DNA of 35,836 nt, taken from the NCBI GenBank assembly GCA_002715725.1, contig PAZU01000056.1, forward strand, positions 1-35,836, written 5' to 3'. The translations under genes and the position numbers were made by a program. Position 1 is the first letter of the stretch; every line of letters starts with the position of its first letter. Below are positions 1-6,088 of the stretch, in pieces. A model generated the notes under the pieces. It was not told the DNA's origin. It searched no databases and was given only the letters and a program-made list of their open reading frames with translations. This DNA comes from Methanobacteriota archaeon (GTDB lineage Archaea > Thermoplasmatota > Poseidoniia > Poseidoniales > Poseidoniaceae).

Positions 1-98
1 TTATCATAAGCATCCGATGCATCAAAGTCGTCGGGGTTGACGTATATAATACGACCAGTCCTCGACGTTATGATATTTTTAAGACGTGTTAGTGCCAT
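1..98 (-). CDS. Virion structural protein, N-terminal fragment (cut by window edge)
   Basis: Only the first 32 codons lie in the window, read right to left from an ATG at 98. The peptide starts MALTRLKNIITSRTGR and continues with a YVNPDDFDASDAYD-like stretch. From memory this N-terminus resembles large cyanophage tail or fibre-type structural proteins, but only the fragment is visible. An AAGGG Shine-Dalgarno-like element lies about 10 nt upstream, and an AATAAATA late-promoter candidate lies at 120-127. It is the gene downstream of the structural gene ending at 134. The start is well supported; the function rests on resemblance and on the neighbouring structural genes. Confidence 0.7.
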   Translation of the reverse strand, partial: MALTRLKNIITSRTGRIIYVNPDDFDASDAYD

Positions 99-119
99 CT
101 AATGAAACCCTTATTCAGT

Positions 120-127
120 TATTTATT
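120..127 (-). promoter_or_regulatory. Candidate late promoter (AATAAATA)
   Basis: AATAAATA on the minus strand matches the NATAAATA form of the T4-like late promoter reported for cyanophages. It lies 22 nt upstream of the ATG at 98, in the short gap after the preceding stop codon. The spacing agrees with other candidates in this window. A single octamer in AT-rich DNA can arise by chance. Confidence 0.4.
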
Positions 128-133
128 TGTGGT

Positions 134-2323
134 CTAACCACCTGATTGTATCTTGGTCATGTTGACTACTGTATAGTCATCACTTGTTGTTTCAAATCCA
201 TTAAGGACGTAACTAATATCACCTGCTGAAGAATAAACAAGTAGATTCTGACCAGGACCCACTATGATTGAACTATTCTTATCTGTAATGTTGGCAGCAA
301 CTGCCTTACCATAGAAGAAGTAATCTTCTGTTGAATAAACTTCTGTCTGATCTGTGTGAATTGCTGTGCTGATTGTATTAACATCAAATGTCAATGCAGC
401 ACCACCACCTCCTCCTAACTGGGAGTCATTAACTGTAAGAGTATCGGATCCAGCATGACCATATCCACCATTTAATAGTGTGATAGTCGCTGCACCTGAT
501 CCATCTACCACAATAGTGACCTTGGTAGTTGCTATATCTCCAGATCCACCTGTTGAATTAGGTGAAATGTTTGTGTATGTACCAGCACTACGAGATGCGT
601 CAGCACCACCAATATTATTAATGGTGAGTGCCTTACCAGTCCTTGCTGTTGTAAGGTGACGTACTCCATTATTTAATGTAGGTGTATCATAGAATGCATC
701 ATTAGCAGCAAATGCTTCTGATCCTTCTCCAATAGTTACCTTCAAATGACATGATGCTGGATACCAATCTTGGACATATCCAAAAGGTCCAACTGTAATA
801 CCACTCTGCTGAATAGTCTGAGTAGTAGCAGATATAGTAAATGTATCCGCAGCAGCAAGTACTTCACCCTTCACGTCATAGATGTATATCTCATTATATG
901 ATGGGTTGTCGTTAACATTTGCAACGAAACCAATACCAGTTGTAGATCCAGCAGGGGATCCATCTGCGTATACGTTTAAGTTTGCCTGTGTATCAGAAGT
1001 AATATCAATACTTGTGTATGCTCCACTTGAACCAGCAGTACCTACCTTGCTGACTCCAGCAGTATATTCAGTACCTGATCCATTTGTACCTTCAGGATCA
1101 TCTCCAGAGAATTTCAATGGATAGTTAGTACAAGTAGAATCTTCTAGGTTATACTTGTATGTCCTATTCAAGTCATATGTGTTAATAGTCTGAATGATAT
1201 GATCTGTTGCTCCAACACTAGTAGTTGATAAAACATACTTTGTATCGATAGTTGCACCCTGTGCAGTGTTAAAGTTTAAAGCAACAGTGGCATTAGATTG
1301 AGATCCAGTTACAGTCTCACCCTCACTAAAATAGTTTAAGAGATAAATTCCGTTATCTGTTAGAAGAGTTACGTTAACACCATCGTTGTGATCAACGTCA
1401 GTTGTACCATAACGTCCTCTTACAACACTAAGGTCGTTACCATTAACTTCACTGATCTGCATCAATTCGTTATCAACGATGACGATAGATCCAGAAGTAA
1501 ATCCAGTAGAGTTAGCAACAGTTAATACATTATCACCAGCAACATAAGTTGCACCCTCAGCGATAGTTGATACAGTAGCAGAAGCAGACCAAGCATTAAT
1601 CTGACTACCAGCAGGAATGGCAGCAGCAGTAGATCCTAGTTGTCCTCTTGATAACTGTAAAACATTAGTCGTTGTATTAATACCAGAAGAGTTGATACTC
1701 ATTACTTCACCATCTTGCAATGTTGCAAGGTTTGTACCAACACCTGTAAGATACATACCATCTGCAAGACCTGTTGTCCTTGAGATGTTTACTGTAGTAC
1801 CACCAGCAGCAATTTCTGCGTATTCTGTCCATACAGCGATGGTAGCATTCATTCCCCTGAATGTTGCTGTGAAACCTGAAGTTGCTCCAGTTAGTGTCTC
1901 ACCACCTATTAATGTACCAGCAAGGTTGTCTCCATCAATTGCAGTACCACTGATAGGTAATACTTTTACAAAGTAATCTACGTCATTAGTAGGTTTAAAT
2001 ACATCTAATATGGTAGCAGTAGCACCATTAGTAGTTGTAAATGTAGTACCTGGGATTGCTGCTGAGTCTTGGAATCCAGGTTCCACGTTAATCTTGTATG
2101 CTGATATGGGGTTACCCTTAGCAAACTTATATGCGGATGTATTTAATCCATCCAAATGTAGCACTTGTTCGTAGTCACGAAGTGCTGCTCTATATGAAAC
2201 ACCACTACCTGATTGGTTGCAAACATTTAATACTGTGCTTGCACTCTTATCAATGGGTGTCCTATACAGAACCGTATTTGTAGTTGCACCAGGCTTGCTG
2301 GCGGCTAATCTTCCTGCTGTCAT
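134..2323 (-). CDS. Tail-fibre-type virion structural protein (729 aa)
   Basis: A 729-residue protein rich in Gly, Thr, Ser and Asn with almost no charged clusters, a composition typical of beta-rich fibre or adhesin subunits. Two short segments look like repeats: GGETLTGATSGFTATF near residue 140 and EGETVTGSQSNATVAL near residue 335. A further motif, VGPGQNLLVYSSAGDISYVL, lies near the C terminus; similar blocks occur in cyanophage structural proteins as I recall them. It starts 1 nt after the stop of the upstream 447-residue structural gene, so the two are probably co-transcribed from the late promoter at 3697-3704. No enzymatic motif, signal peptide or membrane segment was seen. Its exact position in the virion cannot be told from sequence. 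Confidence 0.75.
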   Translation of the reverse strand: MTAGRLAASKPGATTNTVLYRTPIDKSASTVLNVCNQSGSGVSYRAALRDYEQVLHLDGLNTSAYKFAKGNPISAYKINVEPGFQDSAAIPGTTFTTTNGATATILDVFKPTNDVDYFVKVLPISGTAIDGDNLAGTLIGGETLTGATSGFTATFRGMNATIAVWTEYAEIAAGGTTVNISRTTGLADGMYLTGVGTNLATLQDGEVMSINSSGINTTTNVLQLSRGQLGSTAAAIPAGSQINAWSASATVSTIAEGATYVAGDNVLTVANSTGFTSGSIVIVDNELMQISEVNGNDLSVVRGRYGTTDVDHNDGVNVTLLTDNGIYLLNYFSEGETVTGSQSNATVALNFNTAQGATIDTKYVLSTTSVGATDHIIQTINTYDLNRTYKYNLEDSTCTNYPLKFSGDDPEGTNGSGTEYTAGVSKVGTAGSSGAYTSIDITSDTQANLNVYADGSPAGSTTGIGFVANVNDNPSYNEIYIYDVKGEVLAAADTFTISATTQTIQQSGITVGPFGYVQDWYPASCHLKVTIGEGSEAFAANDAFYDTPTLNNGVRHLTTARTGKALTINNIGGADASRSAGTYTNISPNSTGGSGDIATTKVTIVVDGSGAATITLLNGGYGHAGSDTLTVNDSQLGGGGGAALTFDVNTISTAIHTDQTEVYSTEDYFFYGKAVAANITDKNSSIIVGPGQNLLVYSSAGDISYVLNGFETTSDDYTVVNMTKIQSGG

Positions 2324-2324
2324 C

Positions 2325-3668
2325 TTACCATCCAGACATAAAGTGTGATTGTATTCTTAGTTGTCCTCCAAGGACAGGGGCTGCGAGTGCTCCACCGAAT
2401 GTAATAGCAACTTCACTAATGTTGTTAGTAGAAAGTAATGTTGCATCGGCATTTGGGAATTGAATAGTAACAGCATTATCGATGTTACTAGTGTCAATCG
2501 AGACTATTCCGTTAAGATCGTCTGGATTATTTATCTTCATCAATTCCAACGTTTTATTAGTCAGAGTCTGAGTCTTCTTCTCTGAAACTAACATGTTGGG
2601 ATCAGATCCATTATTTAACGGAGCTGTTACCTCGTTATCTGGGAAACTAAAGACGTATGTCTGGTTATCCTCTATATTAGATAGATCGAATTGGATCTTT
2701 CTACCTTCTCCATCTGTAACGTCAGTGTCACAGAATACTGCACCTTTAAAGACTTTATTAGATACAGTCTGAGCTGATGCCTCACCAACTACCTTAATGT
2801 TAAGATCGGGCCAAATAACAGTACGATCCTGAGATAATTGTGAAGAATCAAATATTACATACTTGGTAGGGTTATTCTCATCATTTGAAGGTGTGTTTGA
2901 GAATGTTGGGTTAACCAAGTTTTTATTGAAGACATTCTGCTCAGTAATGTCATCAAGTAGCGTAGATTGTGTATTAGCAGCACCAAAGTCAGGTAGTTTG
3001 TATGTGTGAGAACCTGGTGATTCCCATGCATCAGTCTCAAACTTAGCAATCTTTGATGTATCTGTAGATCCAGTAATCTGTAACTCACTGTCCTTAATAA
3101 GGATAGTCTTGTTAGTTAGAGTCTGGAATGTGTCATTAGCAACAATAGTAGTACTTGTGTTAGTACCTACATTAGGTAAGTCAAAACGACGTGTACCTGA
3201 CTGCGTAGATATAGTATCTACGTTGAAATGTGCTCTCTTAGCAGGGTTTTGGTCACCTGAAAGATAGAACTGTGCGTCAGTTTGAATTAAATCACCGTTA
3301 ACAGTAAGATATCCACTACCTTGTGGAGTGAATTCTATACTAGAAACTGCCGATGCAGTATCAATCGCTCTAATAATTAGAGTGCTTGATCCATCGGTAT
3401 TTGCTCTTCTACTATTATAGAGTGATGCACTACCAAAAGTAATACCTATTTCATCTACTGCTGACTGGTATATACCGCTATCACGGTCTAAGTCAAAAGC
3501 TAGTCCTGGCTGGGTCGCTGTTCCTGCACTAAGACCACGAAACAGTTGGTTTATCTTTGCCTTCCTGTTTGGGATTAGTGGGTCGGAAATAACGATAGGC
3601 AGAATAGCTTCACCAGTTACCAATCCATCTGCAATAGTTTCTAACTGGGATATTCGTTTAGTTGCCAC
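2325..3668 (-). CDS. Repeat-containing tail-fibre-type structural protein (447 aa)
   Basis: The protein opens with MATKRISQLETI, a start common in phage structural proteins. It then carries about four degenerate repeats of 40-60 residues at roughly 137-188, 200-250, 266-305 and 322-373. Each runs from a beta-strand pair ending in LP, WP or FP to a turn resembling QTLTNKT. The best copies are FQTLTNKTI (181-189) and TQTLTNKTL (366-374); EQNVFNKNL and AQTVSNKVF are decayed copies. Such TLTNKT repeats are common in phage fibre proteins. A perfect TATAAATA late promoter lies 29 nt upstream of the ATG. It is the first gene of a late unit continuing into the 729-residue protein and the gene at the left edge. 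No catalytic motif is visible. Confidence 0.75.
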   Translation of the reverse strand: MATKRISQLETIADGLVTGEAILPIVISDPLIPNRKAKINQLFRGLSAGTATQPGLAFDLDRDSGIYQSAVDEIGITFGSASLYNSRRANTDGSSTLIIRAIDTASAVSSIEFTPQGSGYLTVNGDLIQTDAQFYLSGDQNPAKRAHFNVDTISTQSGTRRFDLPNVGTNTSTTIVANDTFQTLTNKTILIKDSELQITGSTDTSKIAKFETDAWESPGSHTYKLPDFGAANTQSTLLDDITEQNVFNKNLVNPTFSNTPSNDENNPTKYVIFDSSQLSQDRTVIWPDLNIKVVGEASAQTVSNKVFKGAVFCDTDVTDGEGRKIQFDLSNIEDNQTYVFSFPDNEVTAPLNNGSDPNMLVSEKKTQTLTNKTLELMKINNPDDLNGIVSIDTSNIDNAVTIQFPNADATLLSTNNISEVAITFGGALAAPVLGGQLRIQSHFMSGW

Positions 3669-3696
3669 GAAATTTCAACACAATTTGCTACAGTTT

Positions 3697-3704
3697 TATT
3701 TATA
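3697..3704 (-). promoter_or_regulatory. Late promoter (TATAAATA)
   Basis: An exact TATAAATA on the minus strand, 29 nt upstream of the start codon at 3668. This is the T4 late-promoter -10 element recognised by the gp55/gp33 late sigma system. It probably drives the left-hand structural genes. Confidence 0.65.
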
Positions 3705-3791
3705 CGACTTACGGGCTACCGTTTTCACTAGGTATAACCTCGTAGGCATTTATATTTGTTAAGTAAATAATGGTATTTGTTGATACCAACA

Positions 3792-3799
3792 TATAAATA
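3792..3799 (+). promoter_or_regulatory. Late promoter (TATAAATA), plus strand
   Basis: An exact TATAAATA on the plus strand, about 69 nt upstream of the small plus-strand ORF at 3868 and divergent from the minus-strand late promoter at 3697-3704. The 3705-3867 stretch has no other gene that I can see. Confidence 0.55.
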
Positions 3800-3867
3800 G
3801 TGGTAGAATTAGGATAAACAAGATGAATTGAAACCTCTTTTGTTATTTTCCCCTATTCGATTGTCCT

Positions 3868-4029
3868 ATGCATAACCTTAGACCGCAAAATCAATTAGCT
3901 GAGTGGAAGCACTCTTCAGACCGTTGCTTAAACACATCACAAGATGAATTAATCGATGATTACTTCTCTTGTCTTATTGAGAGTGACACATATGAGCAAG
4001 AACGACTCTGTAGAGATTTGCTCTGTTAA
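3868..4029 (+). CDS. Small Cys-containing acidic phage protein (53 aa)
   Basis: A 53-residue ORF starting MHNLRPQNQLAEWKHSSDR, with four cysteines at 20, 35, 48 and 53 and an acidic middle (DELIDDYFSCLIESD). It is one of very few plus-strand genes here. A TATAAATA late promoter lies 69 nt upstream and a strong hairpin terminator lies about 60 nt downstream, so it forms a one-gene unit. No good Shine-Dalgarno sequence was seen. The Asp-Tyr-x-x-Cys pattern resembles small proteins that I recall from other cyanophages, but no function is known to me. Being bracketed by promoter and terminator is the main support for it being real. Confidence 0.6.
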   Translation: MHNLRPQNQLAEWKHSSDRCLNTSQDELIDDYFSCLIESDTYEQERLCRDLLC

Positions 4030-4090
4030 CTCTGGAGTGTTTTCATCTTTTTCAATCTGCAATAGCGGCTATCGTTATGCGTAGACAAAA

Positions 4091-4106
4091 ACCCCCGAAA
4101 GGGGGT
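4091..4106. terminator. Bidirectional rho-independent terminator
   Basis: ACCCCC-GAAA-GGGGGT hairpin with a GNRA-type tetraloop, followed by TTTT on the plus strand and preceded by AAAA, so it has a U-tract in both directions. It ends the plus-strand unit (3868-4029) and the minus-strand talC unit whose last gene stops at 4109. Confidence 0.9.
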
Positions 4107-4108
4107 TT

Positions 4109-4285
4109 TTATTGTTCATCTTTAGGTGGAAAACATGCTGGATCAGTATGTGCTATCACAACCCTGACTATTTCTAATTGCTCAGATCTATTAGGATTAT
4201 TTCTTGCAGAGTCTATAAGTTCAGCAGCATGCTCACAATCAAGTGGTGCACCGATGGCTATTAAACTAAGAAGAATGTGGTACAT
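4109..4285 (-). CDS. Small protein with signal-like N terminus (58 aa)
   Basis: A 58-residue ORF starting MYHILLSLIAIGAPLDCEHA, which looks like a short signal peptide or membrane anchor. Only two cysteines are present, C17 and C51, which could form a disulphide if exported. Its ATG shares one base with the stop of the upstream membrane protein (TAATG junction at 4285), the coupling used across this genome; this is strong evidence that it is translated. The stop codon lies at the edge of the terminator at 4091-4106, so it is the last gene of the talC transcription unit. Function unknown. Confidence 0.7.
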   Translation of the reverse strand: MYHILLSLIAIGAPLDCEHAAELIDSARNNPNRSEQLEIVRVVIAHTDPACFPPKDEQ

Positions 4286-4560
4286 TATATTACCATATCA
4301 CTTTCATTATAGTCAGGACCAGTACCTGGTCTTGGTATAAGTGGTAAATAAAATCCACGTGGTTTCTTAGGTTCTTGTAATATTTCTACAGTTTCGTCAA
4401 GTAGTCTGTTAAATGATTCGGCCATACGACGAAATCCTTCACCAACGTAAATTTGACCTGCAAAAACTGAGACAGTGCATGCACCCCAAAAGATGTAGTA
4501 CCATCTACTCTTCACTTGGGCTCTGAGTTTCTCCCTCTTCAGTTTTGACTTTAGTGCCAT
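4285..4560 (-). CDS. Small membrane protein (91 aa), unknown function
   Basis: The N-terminal ~19 residues are strongly basic (KSKLKREKLRAQVKSR), followed by one probable transmembrane segment at about 20-38 (YYIFWGACTVSVFAGQIYV) and a hydrophilic C-terminal tail ending in DMVI. The positive-inside rule would put the N terminus in the cytoplasm. The ATG at 4560 lies inside the preceding 48-residue ORF (56-base overlap, different frame); no later Met would preserve the basic segment. The 3' end is coupled to the 58-residue gene. Not recognised as a named family. Confidence 0.7.
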   Translation of the reverse strand: MALKSKLKREKLRAQVKSRWYYIFWGACTVSVFAGQIYVGEGFRRMAESFNRLLDETVEILQEPKKPRGFYLPLIPRPGTGPDYNESDMVI

Positions 4561-4651
4561 CTTTATTCATATTATTTACTATTCTATCATAATCCTCAGC
4601 ACTGTCAACTATGGACCTTTTTAACTCTTCTAGTGACCATTCAGATTGCAT
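4505..4651 (-). CDS. Small acidic ORF overlapping both neighbours (48 aa)
   Basis: A 48-residue ORF beginning MQSEWSLEELKRSIVDSAED and ending in a Glu/Ser-rich tail (TEEGETQSPSEE). Its start overlaps the talC stop by 11 bases; its last 56 bases overlap the start of the 91-residue membrane protein in another frame. Helix-forming N-terminal half, no cysteine, no membrane segment. A GATAAATA late-promoter-like octamer lies 25 nt upstream. It fills what would otherwise be an 80-base gap in a region with no gaps, and its overlap style matches its neighbours. It could still be chance, as the downstream overlap is long. Confidence 0.5.
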   Translation of the reverse strand: MQSEWSLEELKRSIVDSAEDYDRIVNNMNKDGTKVKTEEGETQSPSEE

Positions 4652-5342
4652 CTAAATCTTTACCAGGTTTCCTATTATTTATCTCTGGTATGGGAAATGC
4701 TTTAGATCTCGAAATAGTTGCTTGATAATCAGCATCAAATATTTCTAGTCCTTTATCAGTAAGAATGTGGTTATACATTCCTTCAAATATCTTAGGTGGC
4801 ATGGTAACTATATGTGCACCATTCCAGAATGATCTTGATACTTTATATACGTCACGAATAGATGCTGCAAGTATCTGAGTCTTAACTCCTTGCACTCTAT
4901 ATACTTCGCTTATTGATCTGACAACCTCCAACCCAGCAACGCTATTATCGTCCAACCTCCCAATAAAAGGACTGACGTACGTAGCACCTGCCTTTGAAGC
5001 AAGGATAGCCTGAGCTGCATTAAAAATAAGCGTAACATTTACTTTAACTCCATCATCTGATAATACTTTACATGCTTTCAGTCCTTCTGGGGTGCATGGC
5101 ACCTTAACTGTACACACGTAGGGGAATTCCTTAGAGAGTCTTCTACCCTCTCCTATCATATCCTCCACTACTTCCATACTAATGTCAGGTATACCTGCCA
5201 TTGCTAACTCACGATAGACATCCTCTGGATCTCTACCACTCTTACGAATAAGAGATGGGTTAGTTGTAACTCCATCAATCAAACCAGTCTCAAAATGTTT
5301 GAGAATAGTTGGGACATCAGCAGTATCTAAAAAAATCTTCAC
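4641..5342 (-). CDS. talC: Transaldolase, TalC/fructose-6-phosphate aldolase type
   Basis: A 233-residue class I aldolase-fold enzyme of the short TalC/FSA family. The start MKIFLDTADV has the conserved early Asp (D6), followed by TTNPSLI (26-32) and VKVPCTPEG (79-87) with the Schiff-base lysine at K80. It would transfer dihydroxyacetone units in the pentose phosphate pathway in the host cytoplasm. TalC is a well-known cyanophage auxiliary gene, held to push carbon through the pentose phosphate pathway and supply NADPH and ribose-5-phosphate. The start is GTG at 5342, overlapping the preceding stop (GTGA). It lies in the same coupled string as the small genes to its right; CP12 is about 4.6 kb away on the same strand. 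Confidence 0.93.
   Translation of the reverse strand: MKIFLDTADVPTILKHFETGLIDGVTTNPSLIRKSGRDPEDVYRELAMAGIPDISMEVVEDMIGEGRRLSKEFPYVCTVKVPCTPEGLKACKVLSDDGVKVNVTLIFNAAQAILASKAGATYVSPFIGRLDDNSVAGLEVVRSISEVYRVQGVKTQILAASIRDVYKVSRSFWNGAHIVTMPPKIFEGMYNHILTDKGLEIFDADYQATISRSKAFPIPEINNRKPGKDLDAI
4676..4683 (-). promoter_or_regulatory. Weak candidate late promoter (GATAAATA)
   Basis: GATAAATA on the minus strand inside the 3' end of talC, 25 nt upstream of the 48-residue ORF. It fits NATAAATA and the spacing seen elsewhere, but lies within coding sequence and could be chance. Confidence 0.25.
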
Positions 5343-5602
5343 TCGGGAACCTCTTCATAATTTTCAATAAAATCTTCTACTGTAAACAGTAGTGGATGAC
5401 ATAATTCAGATATAAGATACTGAGAGTACCTATACATGTCCTCCATTGTGTAACTTTGATTACTAGCAGCTTCCTGCTGTATCTCTTCGATTGCCATTGG
5501 TGCTGGCAATTCATCAAAGGTGAAAGGGATACCTTGAACATACCACATGTCAACTACTTTGTCATTCAAATAACAGTAATTCCTAGTAATACGTCCTTTC
5601 AT
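5339..5602 (-). CDS. Hypothetical phage protein upstream of talC (87 aa)
   Basis: An 87-residue acidic protein starting MKGRITRNYCYLNDKVVDMW and ending in an acidic helix (ENYEEVPE). No catalytic motif, signal or membrane segment was seen. The start shares a TAATG junction with the stop of the gene at 5602-5859, and its stop is overlapped by the GTG of talC. The tight coupling makes it a confident coding call and puts it in the same unit as talC, but gives no functional hint. Confidence 0.75.
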   Translation of the reverse strand: MKGRITRNYCYLNDKVVDMWYVQGIPFTFDELPAPMAIEEIQQEAASNQSYTMEDMYRYSQYLISELCHPLLFTVEDFIENYEEVPE

Positions 5603-5859
5603 TACAGACCCTGTGTCATTTCCCTCAATGCTCCGTCCACAAATGCTCGTGTTCCCACTGGATCAGGGACAAACTCATCAGGGTTTGGTATATTTAGCTC
5701 TGGTTTCTCTGGGTCTTGAGCAACAGATGCTACAGGTGATATAATACAGACGATACCATTGACTGTAGTTACCTTTAATGTATTTCCTTTCTCCACTAAT
5801 CTAAGTGAGAAGGGTACATTCTCTTGAAATTCTTCTTGTGTTAAATTTATGATGTTCAT
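5602..5859 (-). CDS. Hypothetical phage protein (85 aa)
   Basis: An 85-residue protein: an N-terminal half with alternating hydrophobics (FSLRLVEKGNTLKVTTVNGI) suggests a small beta domain, followed by a Pro/Asp/Glu-rich linker (KPELNIPNPDEFVPDPVG) and a short C-terminal helix. ATGA overlap with the gene upstream and TAATG overlap with the gene downstream support translation and the chosen start. No family recognised. Confidence 0.7.
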   Translation of the reverse strand: MNIINLTQEEFQENVPFSLRLVEKGNTLKVTTVNGIVCIISPVASVAQDPEKPELNIPNPDEFVPDPVGTRAFVDGALREMTQGL

Positions 5860-6059
5860 AGGTATGTGATCTGCTCTTCGGGTACCATCTCTCGGAAGTG
5901 CTTCAAGGTCTCAGTGAAACCATCCACTCCGTCTGGACTGAATTCCCATGTTACGATCTCATCATAACCTTCATTATCCATAATTTTAACTTCTCGTTTT
6001 GCAACGTTCACCCAGATATGCTCTAGATAAGTTTCGTTGTCACCTGTGATTTTTGCCAT
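5856..6059 (-). CDS. Hypothetical phage protein (67 aa)
   Basis: A 67-residue acidic protein beginning MAKITGDNETYLEHIWVNVA; the pattern REVKIMDNEGYDEIVTWEF suggests a small beta-sheet. It is the first gene of the coupled string that runs through talC to the terminator at 4091-4106. The 29 bases between it and the gp5 stop (6089) hold no clear promoter or terminator, so readthrough from gp5 is likely. Not recognised. Confidence 0.7.
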   Translation of the reverse strand: MAKITGDNETYLEHIWVNVAKREVKIMDNEGYDEIVTWEFSPDGVDGFTETLKHFREMVPEEQITYL

Positions 6060-6088
6060 AGTAAGGGTCTACTTGGATTCAGTATACA

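Noticed and set aside
882-1976. Plus-strand open frames of 80-119 codons inside the 729-residue structural gene
   Set aside because: They are antisense to a long, compositionally coherent coding sequence and have Pro/Val-rich shadow composition with no ribosome site.
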